Source: an uncultured Hyphomonadaceae bacterium
GTDB lineage: Bacteria > Pseudomonadota > Alphaproteobacteria > Caulobacterales > Maricaulaceae
NCBI GenBank assembly: GCA_913058335.1
Contig: CAJXPX010000005.1
Coordinates: forward strand, 1 to 64,000
Direction: 5' to 3'
DNA length: 64,000 nucleotides
A program made the translations under genes and the position numbers. The notes below the pieces were generated by a model. It was not told the origin of the DNA. It worked only from the letters and a program-made list of their open reading frames with translations, and made no database searches. Each line of letters starts with the position of its first letter. Position 1 is the first letter of the stretch. Positions 56,387 through 64,000 of this stretch are shown piece after piece.

Positions 56387-57850
56387 ATGGCTCAAAACGT
56401 ATTACAGTTTATCGACGGTGAATACACAAAGGGCGCAAGCGGCGCCACGTTTGAAAATATCTCACCTGTCGATGGGTCTTTAATTTCGATCGTCCATGAG
56501 GCCAAAAAGGATGAAGTTGATCGGGCCGTGTCCTCAGCGAAGGCTGCGTTGCGGGGGCCATGGGCGAGTATGAGTATATCAGAACGAAATTCTATCCTGC
56601 ATAAAATAGCGGATGGTATAAACGCTCGCTTTGATGAATTTTTAAAAGCGGAATGTGCCGATACTGGAAAGCCTTACTCAGTCGCATCTCATATTGATAT
56701 CCCCCGCGGTGCTGCAAATTTTAAAGTCTTCGCAGACCTTGTTAAAAATGTTCCTGATGAAACTTTCCATATGGAAACGCCTGATGGCGCTGGCGCATTA
56801 AATTACGGCCAACGCTCTCCTAAAGGCGTGATCGCAGTCATATCGCCTTGGAATCTGCCATTGCTCCTGATGACTTGGAAGGTTGGCCCCGCGCTCGCTT
56901 GCGGTAATACCGTCGTTGTAAAGCCCTCCGAAGAAACGCCGACAACCACTGCGTTGTTGGGACAGGTGATGAATGATGCCGGTTTACCAAAGGGTGTATT
57001 CAACGTCGTTCAAGGCTTTGGACCAGATAGTGCAGGCGCGTATTTGGCAGAGCATCCTGACGTCAATGCAATCACATTTACCGGCGAAACACGTACTGGC
57101 GAAATTATTATGAAGGCGGCAGCCGTTGGCCTACGGAATATTTCTATGGAATGCGGCGGTAAAAACTCGGCGATTGTTTTTGACGACGCCGATGTAAACA
57201 AAGCCGTAGCCGGTACTATGCGCTCTGCATTTGTAAATTGCGGCCAGGTTTGTTTAGGAACAGAGCGCGTTTACGTGCACAAAAATATTTTCAATGAGTT
57301 TGCGGAGAAACTTGCTAAAGGCGCGCGGGACCTTGTTGTTGGCCCACCTGACGGCGAAAATGTCAATATGGGGCCGTTGATCTCGCACGAACATCGCGAC
57401 AAGGTATTGTCTTATTATAATAAAGCGGTCGAGCAAGGATCTGAAGTCTTATTGGGGGGCGGCGTTCCTGATATGCCAACGAAATACGCTAAAGGTGCTT
57501 GGATCGAGCCAACAATTTGGCTTGGGTCTAAAGATGATAGTGCTGTCGTTCGAGAGGAAATTTTTGGTCCATGTTGTAGTCTCTTGCCGTTCGAAGATGA
57601 GGACGAGGTATTGGCTCGAGCCAATGATACTAAATACGGCCTAGCCGGTTCGATCTGGACCGAGAATACGTCTCGAGCGCACCGTACAGCTCAAAAACTT
57701 GATGCGGGCTTGGTCTGGGTTAACTCATGGTTCTTACGGGATTTGAGAACGGCGTTCGGTGGCGCAAAACATAGTGGAATTGGCCGCGAGGGCGGTGTCC
57801 ATGGGCTTGAGTTTTATACAGAACTCAAAAACATTTGTATAAAGCTATAG
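56387..57850 (+). CDS. xylG: 2-hydroxymuconic semialdehyde dehydrogenase
   Basis: An aldehyde dehydrogenase of 487 residues, specifically of the XylG/DmpC/NahI type: ECGGKNSAIVFDDAD in place of the usual ELGGK, and nucleophile Cys in VNCGQVCLGTERVYV. It oxidises the product of catechol 2,3-dioxygenase with NAD to 2-hydroxymuconate, the 4-oxalocrotonate branch. It starts the series xylG-xylJ-xylQ-xylK-xylI with minimal spacing. Confidence 0.93.
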   Translation: MAQNVLQFIDGEYTKGASGATFENISPVDGSLISIVHEAKKDEVDRAVSSAKAALRGPWASMSISERNSILHKIADGINARFDEFLKAECADTGKPYSVASHIDIPRGAANFKVFADLVKNVPDETFHMETPDGAGALNYGQRSPKGVIAVISPWNLPLLLMTWKVGPALACGNTVVVKPSEETPTTTALLGQVMNDAGLPKGVFNVVQGFGPDSAGAYLAEHPDVNAITFTGETRTGEIIMKAAAVGLRNISMECGGKNSAIVFDDADVNKAVAGTMRSAFVNCGQVCLGTERVYVHKNIFNEFAEKLAKGARDLVVGPPDGENVNMGPLISHEHRDKVLSYYNKAVEQGSEVLLGGGVPDMPTKYAKGAWIEPTIWLGSKDDSAVVREEIFGPCCSLLPFEDEDEVLARANDTKYGLAGSIWTENTSRAHRTAQKLDAGLVWVNSWFLRDLRTAFGGAKHSGIGREGGVHGLEFYTELKNICIKL

Positions 57851-57857
57851 GTGAAAC

Positions 57858-58634
57858 ATGACCAATACTCCTGAGAAATGGGCAAGTAAACTTTTTGATG
57901 CTCTGCGAAATGGTGCCTCAATTGATCCGCTCACCGATCATTGGTCGGGAATGACCATTGATGATGCGTATGAAGTTTCTCTCGCACTCTTAAAGCGCCG
58001 CGAAGCAAGTGGTGAGATGATAATAGGTAAGAAAATTGGCGTCACATCGGAAGCGGTTATGTCGATGCTGGATGTCGATCAACCCGATTTTGGGTTTCTG
58101 ACGGATACAATGTTTGCAAAAGATAATGTCGTTGACGTCTCAAATATGATTTTACCTAGGGCAGAGGCCGAAATCGCTTTTCGTTTGAAAAAAGATCTCA
58201 ATGGGCCCGGTATCACTGAAATGGATGTTCTGAATGCGACGGAAAGCGTTATCGCTTGTTTTGAAATCGTGGATAGCCGCATCAAAGATTGGAAAATCAA
58301 AATTCAAGATACGGTCGCAGATAATGCGTCTTGTGGAGTTTATGTACTAGGCGGATTAGAGGCCGACCCTAAGGACGTAGACTTGCTTGGCTGCAAGGCG
58401 GTTGTAACCAAAAACGGGGAATTTTTAAGCGAAGGTGTCGGTGCGGCCACACTTGGTTCGCCCTTAAAAGCAGTCGCCTGGTTGGCCAATACTTTGGGTG
58501 AGCGCGGGATACCATTTAGAGCAGGTGAAGTAATTTTGTCGGGTTCACTTGTGCCGCTTGAAAGTGTTGCCGCAGGTGATGAAATGCGAGTTGAAATTGA
58601 GGGTCTTGGTGATTGCCAAGTCTCCTTTAAGTGA
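57858..58634 (+). CDS. xylJ: 2-oxopent-4-enoate hydratase
   Basis: A fumarylacetoacetase-fold hydratase of 258 residues that turns 2-hydroxypenta-2,4-dienoate into 4-hydroxy-2-oxovalerate. It matches XylJ/Dmp[30 protein letters not shown], the metal-site glutamates in PRAEAEIAF and [20 protein letters not shown], and [13 protein letters not shown]. It is related to XylI at 60639, with which it usually works together in the same complex. Confidence 0.92.
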   Translation: MTNTPEKWASKLFDALRNGASIDPLTDHWSGMTIDDAYEVSLALLKRREASGEMIIGKKIGVTSEAVMSMLDVDQPDFGFLTDTMFAKDNVVDVSNMILPRAEAEIAFRLKKDLNGPGITEMDVLNATESVIACFEIVDSRIKDWKIKIQDTVADNASCGVYVLGGLEADPKDVDLLGCKAVVTKNGEFLSEGVGAATLGSPLKAVAWLANTLGERGIPFRAGEVILSGSLVPLESVAAGDEMRVEIEGLGDCQVSFK

Positions 58635-58642
58635 GGAATAAA

Positions 58643-59584
58643 ATGAGTAAAAAAGTAAAAGCTGCGATCATAGGGTCTGGTAATATCGGCACAGACCTGA
58701 TGATCAAAATTGCAGAAAGTTCTGACGTATTGGAAGTGGGGTGCGTCATTGGTATTGATAAAAAATCCGAAGGTCTTGCCATGGCGCGAAAGCGCGGCTT
58801 TGCGACGTCGCACGAGGGCGTTGAGGGCGCACAAAGGTTGGATGTCTGGAAAGATATTAGGATTGTCTTTGATGCAACCTCAGCCTACGCCCACGCCAAA
58901 CATGCAGCGATATGCGAGGCTGAGGGTAAGCAAATGATTGACCTGACACCCGCTGCGATCGGCCCCTATTGTGTGCCTGTTGTCAATATGGATGCACATT
59001 TGGACGCACCGAACGTGAATATGGTGACTTGTGGTGGGCAGGCAACCATACCGATGGTCTATGCTGTGACGCGTGTGTCCCAATCAGTGCCTTATGCAGA
59101 AATTGTGGCGTCTGTCTCTTCGCGCTCTGCAGGACCTGGGACCAGAGCCAACATTGATGAGTTCACTAGAACAACGGCACAGGGTATTGAGAGAGTTGGC
59201 GGTGCGCAAAAGGGCAAAGCGATTATAATCCTAAATCCAGCGGAGCCTCCTATGTTGATGCGCGATACAGTTTACGCCCTGTCCGTTGGCGGTAAGGAAG
59301 AGGATATAAGGAAATCGGTCGCGGATATGGTCGCCGATGTGCAAGCCTATGTTCCGGGATACCGCTTAAAGCAAGATGTGCAATTCGAGCGGTTTACAGG
59401 GAATAACAAACTTCACATTCCAGGACTTGGAACCTATGAGGGCACCAAGGTGACGATTTTTCTCGAAGTTGAAGGGGCAGGGCATTACCTTCCGAAATAT
59501 GCGGGGAATTTAGATATTATGACCTCGGCGGGAATGGGAACGGCTGAAGCGATTGCTCGTAGAAGGTTTGGAGCAGCGGCATGA
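58643..59584 (+). CDS. xylQ: Acetaldehyde dehydrogenase (acylating)
   Basis: A CoA-acylating acetaldehyde dehydrogenase of 313 residues (MhpF/DmpF/XylQ type), converting acetaldehyde, NAD and CoA to acetyl-CoA. It has the Rossmann motif [13 protein letters not shown], the nucleophile Cys in [12 protein letters not shown] and [20 protein letters not shown] at 58643 with GAGGA just before; a GTG at 58631 overlapping the xylJ stop is less likely. It forms a channel complex with the aldolase whose start overlaps its stop (ATGA). Confidence 0.95.
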   Translation: MSKKVKAAIIGSGNIGTDLMIKIAESSDVLEVGCVIGIDKKSEGLAMARKRGFATSHEGVEGAQRLDVWKDIRIVFDATSAYAHAKHAAICEAEGKQMIDLTPAAIGPYCVPVVNMDAHLDAPNVNMVTCGGQATIPMVYAVTRVSQSVPYAEIVASVSSRSAGPGTRANIDEFTRTTAQGIERVGGAQKGKAIIILNPAEPPMLMRDTVYALSVGGKEEDIRKSVADMVADVQAYVPGYRLKQDVQFERFTGNNKLHIPGLGTYEGTKVTIFLEVEGAGHYLPKYAGNLDIMTSAGMGTAEAIARRRFGAAA

Positions 59585-60642
59585 CCGGATCAATGTCCAA
59601 AGGTCTCGTGAAAGACCCAAAAAAGGACCGTCTGTATATTCAAGACGTAACGCTGCGCGACGGTATGCATGCTATTCGTCATCAATACTCAGTCGAGCAT
59701 GTGCGCGCGATTGCAAAAGCATTGGATGAGGCTGGCGTTGACGCGATTGAGATTGCGCATGGCGATGGTCTCAATGGCGGCGCATTTAACTATGGATTTG
59801 GGGCCCACACGGATTGGGAATGGATTGAGGCCGTTTGTGATGTCGTTGAAAACGCGGTTGTTACAACGCTCATTTTGCCAGGGATTGCAACCATCGATGA
59901 GTTAAAACGCGCTTATGAATTAGGTGTGCGCTCAGTACGTGTGGCCACCCATTGCACAGAAGGAGATGTCTCTCGTCAACACATCGAAATGGCGCGTGAG
60001 CTTGGCATGGATACTACGGGCTTCCTGATGATGAGTCATATGGTGGAGCCAAAACATCTCGCAAGCCAAGCTAAGCTGATGGAAGATTACGGCGCGACCT
60101 GTGTTTACGTGACAGATTCTGGTGGCGCTTTGGACATGGACGGTTATGCGGAACGTCTGAAAGCTTACAATGACGTATTGAAACCAGAAACGGATCGGGG
60201 CGTCCACGCACACCACAATCTTTCGCTAGGCGTCGCTAATTCTATCGTTGCAGTGCAGAATGGAGCGCGACGGGTTGATGCATCACTTGCGGCTATGGGA
60301 GCCGGAGCAGGTAACGCGCCGCTTGAAGTATTTATTGCCGCCGCTGATCGCAAAGGCTGGAACCACGGCTGCGATGTTTACAAGCTAATGGACGCTTCTG
60401 AAGACTTGGTTCGCCCTCTGCAAGACCGACCTGTGCGGGTAGATCGCGAAACGCTCAGCCTTGGTTACGCCGGCGTCTATTCCAGCTTTCTCCGTCACGC
60501 CGAAAAAGCAGCTGAAGATTATGGTTTGGATACACGTCAGATACTGGTCGAACTGGGTAATCGCGGTATGGTTGGCGGTCAGGAAGATATGATCGTTGAC
60601 GTGGCGTTGGACTTATTAAAAAATAAAAAGGCGTCGACATGA
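59581..60642 (+). CDS. xylK: 4-hydroxy-2-oxovalerate aldolase
   Basis: A class II pyruvate aldolase of 353 residues (MhpE/DmpG/XylK type) that splits 4-hydroxy-2-oxovalerate into pyruvate and acetaldehyde, which is tunnelled to XylQ. The metal-binding Asp lies in [14 protein letters not shown] and the two histidines in [10 protein letters not shown]; the C-terminal dimerisation part ([20 protein letters not shown]) is present. The start and stop overlap neighbours by ATGA, indicating strict translational coupling. Confidence 0.95.
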   Translation: MTGSMSKGLVKDPKKDRLYIQDVTLRDGMHAIRHQYSVEHVRAIAKALDEAGVDAIEIAHGDGLNGGAFNYGFGAHTDWEWIEAVCDVVENAVVTTLILPGIATIDELKRAYELGVRSVRVATHCTEGDVSRQHIEMARELGMDTTGFLMMSHMVEPKHLASQAKLMEDYGATCVYVTDSGGALDMDGYAERLKAYNDVLKPETDRGVHAHHNLSLGVANSIVAVQNGARRVDASLAAMGAGAGNAPLEVFIAAADRKGWNHGCDVYKLMDASEDLVRPLQDRPVRVDRETLSLGYAGVYSSFLRHAEKAAEDYGLDTRQILVELGNRGMVGGQEDMIVDVALDLLKNKKAST

Positions 60643-61409
60643 CTGACCTAAATGCAATTGCACAAATTGTAGATGATGCAGCCTTTAATGCGACTGCAAT
60701 CCCTCAGCTATCTGAATCTGGGTACGCTATATCTCTTCAAGAAGCCTACGAGGTTCAAAGACTATCAATAGAGCGCAGGTTCGAACGAGGCGAAAAACTT
60801 ATTGGAATTAAAATGGGTTTCACGTCTAAAGCCAAACAAGTCCAAATGGGGCTTGAAGATGAAATTTGGGGGCGTCTCACAGACAAAATGTGGATTGAAA
60901 ATGGAGCTGAAATCGATATTCAGGACTACGTCCATCCGCGCTTCGAGCCTGAATTGGCATTCCGCATCAAACACGATATCAACGGGATCATTTCCCGCGA
61001 AGAGGCCTTTGACGCATTGGACGCTGTGGCACCTGCTATTGAGATCATCGATAGCCGTTACACGAACTTCAAATTCAATCTTCCCGACGTCGTAGCCGAT
61101 AATTCGTCTTCGTCCAGCTTGGTTGTTGGCGAATGGATGGATCCGAATTTAGATTTCCGTGATCTTAAAATGGCTTTGCAAGTAAATGGTCAAACTGTTC
61201 AAGAAGGGAGTAGCCATGCAATTCTGGGTGATCCTATTCAGGCATTAATGGCCGGATCTCGATTGGCTGACACGGCTGGGATTGTCTTGAAAAAAGACTT
61301 TATTGTTATGGCGGGCGGGGCAACAGCTGCACATGCTTTATCTAAGGGGGATATGGCTCGTAATTGTGTCGAATTTATGAGTTGGCCATGTTTTTCCGTT
61401 AAGTCCTAA
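60639..61409 (+). CDS. xylI: 2-oxo-3-hexenedioate (4-oxalocrotonate) decarboxylase
   Basis: A fumarylacetoacetase-fold decarboxylase of 256 residues. It matches XylI/Dmp[21 protein letters not shown], the metal-site glutamates in [10 protein letters not shown] and [20 protein letters not shown], and [17 protein letters not shown]. It yields the dienoate that XylJ hydrates. It is the last gene of the coupled block. No 4-oxalocrotonate tautomerase gene accompanies it. Confidence 0.92.
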   Translation: MTDLNAIAQIVDDAAFNATAIPQLSESGYAISLQEAYEVQRLSIERRFERGEKLIGIKMGFTSKAKQVQMGLEDEIWGRLTDKMWIENGAEIDIQDYVHPRFEPELAFRIKHDINGIISREEAFDALDAVAPAIEIIDSRYTNFKFNLPDVVADNSSSSSLVVGEWMDPNLDFRDLKMALQVNGQTVQEGSSHAILGDPIQALMAGSRLADTAGIVLKKDFIVMAGGATAAHALSKGDMARNCVEFMSWPCFSVKS

Positions 61410-61435
61410 ATTGCAAGAATGATATATTAATTGTT

Positions 61436-62365
61436 ATGAGAATCGGGTTTGCAGGTGCGGGTGGCGTTGGATGTTACTTCGGAGGTATGCTTGCTAAAGG
61501 CGGCCTTGATGTTTCACTGGTTGTCAGAAATTTAAACGCTGAAATTATGCGAAAAAATGGATTGAAAATAACAGAGAACGGCCAAGACTTTCATGTACGT
61601 CCTCGCATTATCGATAGTAATAAATCATCAGACCTTAAACACCTCAATGATTTAGATTGGATTGTTTTTACGTGTAAATCGCACCAAACTGAGGCTCTCG
61701 CAAACCAACTGATCGGACATATCGGTAAAAATACACAGATTTTATCCCTGCAAAACGGAGTTGATAACACGACCTTATTGTCAAAAATAATAGGTCGTCC
61801 AGTCGTCGGGGGGCTATCCATTAGGTTTGCAGCTCATATTGAAGAACCTGGTCATGTCAATGCGATAGGGGAAGGTTATTGTCTGTTTGGGAATTTCCCA
61901 ACTGGATGTACTGCGGCGGTAAAAAAAATGATCGCGAGCTGTGTGCAAGCCGGAGTTGATGTTAGGGGAACGGAAAATATTCAACGTGAACTTTGGCGCA
62001 AAATTTTAATTAATAATGGCGTGAACCCAATTACGGCTATTTTGCAACAAGATAGCGGGTTTGTTCTTAACAATCCGATGACCCTGCTTGTGGTCAATGA
62101 TTTAATGCGAGAGGCCGCGCGTGCCGCCGCAGCCGACGGCATCGAATTAAACGAAACTGACATAAAAGAACTGCTCTCAATTGTATCGCGGCTCGCACCT
62201 ATAAAATCGTCAATGCAGGTCGATATTGAAATGGGTAGAGAACCAGAACTGGAAGCGATTTGTGGGGCCGTAATCGATAGAAGTGTTATGATCGGGGAGC
62301 CAGCCAGCGTAACTAACACTTTATATCGGCTGTTAAAAACTAAGACTGTTTCGATAAAATCATAA
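61436..62365 (+). CDS. Ketopantoate reductase (PanE/ApbA) family protein
   Basis: A two-domain NADP-dependent reductase of 309 residues. It has the N-terminal GFAGAGGVGCYFGGMLAKGG, the catalytic Lys in FTCKSHQTEALA, NGVDN and the second catalytic Lys in LWRKILINNGVNPI, with C-terminal EMGREPELEAICGAVI. It may be a housekeeping-type 2-dehydropantoate reductase, but the location directly after the meta-cleavage genes suggests reduction of a branched 2-oxo acid from the pathway. Confidence 0.85.
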   Translation: MRIGFAGAGGVGCYFGGMLAKGGLDVSLVVRNLNAEIMRKNGLKITENGQDFHVRPRIIDSNKSSDLKHLNDLDWIVFTCKSHQTEALANQLIGHIGKNTQILSLQNGVDNTTLLSKIIGRPVVGGLSIRFAAHIEEPGHVNAIGEGYCLFGNFPTGCTAAVKKMIASCVQAGVDVRGTENIQRELWRKILINNGVNPITAILQQDSGFVLNNPMTLLVVNDLMREAARAAAADGIELNETDIKELLSIVSRLAPIKSSMQVDIEMGREPELEAICGAVIDRSVMIGEPASVTNTLYRLLKTKTVSIKS

Positions 62366-62458
62366 TTCTTAATTATGTAAAAAATAGTAGGACTCGGTCG
62401 ATACTCGGAATTAAGCTGAAAGCTAAACCGTAAAGAGTTGATATTCATGGGGGAGAGC

Positions 62459-63804
62459 ATGAAAAATAAAAAGAATGTAGGAGTATCGGTAGCTGATGTT
62501 TCGCGCCAAATTGACAATAATACGATCAGTTGGCTTCAATGGCGTGTTGTTCTTCTGTGTGGATTGGTTGCCATCCTCGATGGGTTTGACACCCAGGCAA
62601 TCGCCTTTGTAGCGCCGTTATTATCAGAGGAATTCGGAATAGCGAAATCGGAAATGGGATCGATTTTTTCTGCGGCCCTTATAGGTTTGATGTTGGGAGC
62701 ATTTATCCTCAGCCCTATTTCCGACCGGATTGGCCGCAAACCCGTTATTATATTTTCATGCGCGTTAATGGGGGTGTTTTGCCTTTTGACCGCAACTGCG
62801 GATTCTGCCCGTGAATTGATGCTATATAGGTTTTTGACTGGCTTAGGGTTGGGCGGAGCGATCCCCAATTTAAATACTCTAACCTCAGAATACGCGCCTA
62901 AACGAGCACGTGCTGCCCTTATGACATTTATGTTTGCTGGATTTCCGGCTGGGGCAGTATTGGGGGGATATTAAGTGTAAAGTTAATCGAACATTTTGGC
63001 TGGCAATCAGTTTTTATCGTTGGTGGTGTTGCGCCTCTAATTTTATCTGCATTACTTCTATTTTTATTGCCCGAATCGCTAAAATTTTTATCTACACGTG
63101 GAAAAAAACCAAAACTACAATTGAAAATTCTTAAAGCAATTAAAACAAATACCTATGGAATTACCGAAAATAATTTAGAAGAACTCGAAACCGAAATAAA
63201 TACTAGTGATGGTTCAGTTGCAGATTTATTTCGCAACGGATTGTTTCCGATGACTGTAATCATTTGGCTAATATTCTTTTGCAATTTGTTGATGATGTAT
63301 ACGCTAATGAGTTGGTTGCCATCTGTTATGAAAGAGGCTGGCCTCCCTCTAGATAAAGCAATTATCACCCAGGTGATTTTAAACCTTGGTGCGATTGTTG
63401 GTGGAATTATTTTATCGAAATTTATTGATCGTTTTGGAGCATTTATTGTTTTAATACCCGCTTTCATAATTGCTGGACTGTCTCTTGCGTCAATTGGCTT
63501 TATGACAAGTTCGATGTATGCTCTTTTTACAATCGTGTTTATCACGGGCGGGACGGTTATTGGAACACAATTTGGTTTGAATGCGTTTACGGTTGGTGTT
63601 TACCCGACTTCGATTAGAGCGACCGGTCTTGGGTGGGCACTTGCAGTCGGTCGCGTCGGCGCGATTATTGGGCCTGTGCTTACGGGAATTTATCTTTCCC
63701 TGGCTTGGTCTATCGAGAACATTTTCATCATGACGGCGTTACCCGCTATTATAATTATTTTAAGTTTGGTGATGCTGTCCCGTATGAGACGAAAATCACC
63801 ATAA
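62459..63804 (+). pseudogene. AAHS-type MFS symporter with a frameshift at a G6 run
   Basis: The first part (to the stop at 62972-62974) has the aromatic acid symporter features ILDGFDTQAIAFVAPLLSEE and PISDRIGRKPVI. The protein then continues in another frame from ILSVKLIEHFGWQSVFIVGG to the end at 63804, including LPESLKFLS and the second set of membrane segments. The break is in TGGGGGGAT at 62961-62969: seven G would restore one frame of about 448 residues. It is either a real inactivating (or phase-variable) deletion or a sequencing error. Start ATG 62459 with GGGGAG upstream; ATG 62447 is the alternative. Confidence 0.85.
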
Positions 63805-63895
63805 GACTACTTTTTTGTGGAAATGTTTCGAATTTGTTGCCATGATCACTATCAATCGCCTGGCGGAAGCCTCCCGAAACTAGGCGATAACTTTT

Positions 63896-63917
63896 TGGGC
63901 TCCGGCCCATTTTTTTT
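63896..63917 (+). terminator. Intrinsic terminator after the MFS gene
   Basis: TGGGC (63896-63900), loop TCCG, GCCCA (63905-63909), then eight T. It ends the meta-cleavage cluster. A further dyad TCGCCT / AGGCGA lies just upstream at about 63856-63888. Confidence 0.88.
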
Positions 63918-64000
63918 GATTTGTTGAATGGTTAAACTATTAATCTCTATTGCCATTTTTGAAATGAGAGTTTAAAGTTTACGGAACGCATTTTACATAG

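Noticed and set aside
62950-62975. Programmed -1 frameshift at the G6 run of the MFS gene
   Set aside because: No downstream pseudoknot or stem is evident, and programmed shifting is not known for this transporter family. A real indel or sequencing error is simpler.

Overview
The window is a metagenome- or draft-style contig fragment from a Gram-negative bacterium, most likely an alphaproteobacterium of moderate GC. The evidence is two TonB-dependent receptors with the IIVTAQ/VIVTAQ box, a TorF-type porin, an RND efflux pair and a protocatechuate 4,5-cleavage operon very close in sequence to the Sphingobium LigA/B/C/J/K/I/U proteins. The first 38 bases end in Illumina Nextera transposase adapter sequence, so the left edge is a library artefact. 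Genus cannot be fixed from this window.

Layout. (1) 0-15.9 kb, uptake and upper pathway for methoxylated or oxidised aromatics: a cut MFS exporter, a CaiB/BaiF CoA-transferase, a VanA-like Rieske O-demethylase, an SDR and a TonB receptor on the minus strand. On the plus strand are a phthalate-dioxygenase-like Rieske oxygenase, its flavin/2Fe-2S reductase, an aromatic-acid MFS symporter, a GMC alcohol oxidase and an aldehyde dehydrogenase. An unusual LysR regulator with two tandem helix-turn-helix domains follows. (2) 16-25 kb: an acyl-CoA dehydrogenase, then a tight operon ligA-ligB-ligC-AKR-ligJ-ligK-ligI-ligU-DUF1932 that takes protocatechuate (or gallate) through 2-pyrone-4,6-dicarboxylate and oxalomesaconate to pyruvate and oxaloacetate. 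(3) 25-36 kb, an accessory region: an AbiE type IV toxin-antitoxin pair behind a perfect operator palindrome, and a 25-nt remnant resembling a tRNA-Asn 3' end. Two 238-bp direct copies (about 91% identical) bracket an 8-kb cassette: acetaldehyde dehydrogenase, TorF porin, acetyl-CoA synthetase, a GAF-Fis regulator, DUF779 and a Fic AMP-transferase. Arrays of a 12-bp-period repeat lie in both direct copies and over the start of the Fic gene. (4) 36-43 kb: a transglutaminase-like protein, a YdeI-family protein, a MarR regulator with two hot-dog thioesterases, and a divergent RND efflux adaptor and pump.

(5) 43-64 kb: a second aromatic catabolic cluster. A TetR regulator of KstR2 type, a TonB receptor, catechol 2,3-dioxygenase, a Rieske ferredoxin, a XylT-type ferredoxin, two acyl-CoA synthetases, a two-subunit ring-hydroxylating dioxygenase, and a thiolase-like/DUF35 pair resembling the Ltp2-DUF35 retro-aldolase are followed by the lower meta-cleavage pathway (HbpS-like protein, XylG, XylJ, XylQ, XylK, XylI). 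The end holds a PanE-like reductase and a frameshifted MFS symporter. The divergent promoter at 50.2 kb has a perfect match to the KstR2 operator consensus, so the TetR protein probably senses a CoA thioester made here.

The most interesting unexplained points are the CoA-ligase / ring-dioxygenase / thiolase-like-DUF35 combination, the repeat-bracketed C2 cassette with its 12-bp arrays, the tandem-HTH LysR, and a 24-codon remnant at 55.4 kb matching the C-terminus of the transglutaminase-like gene 19 kb away.
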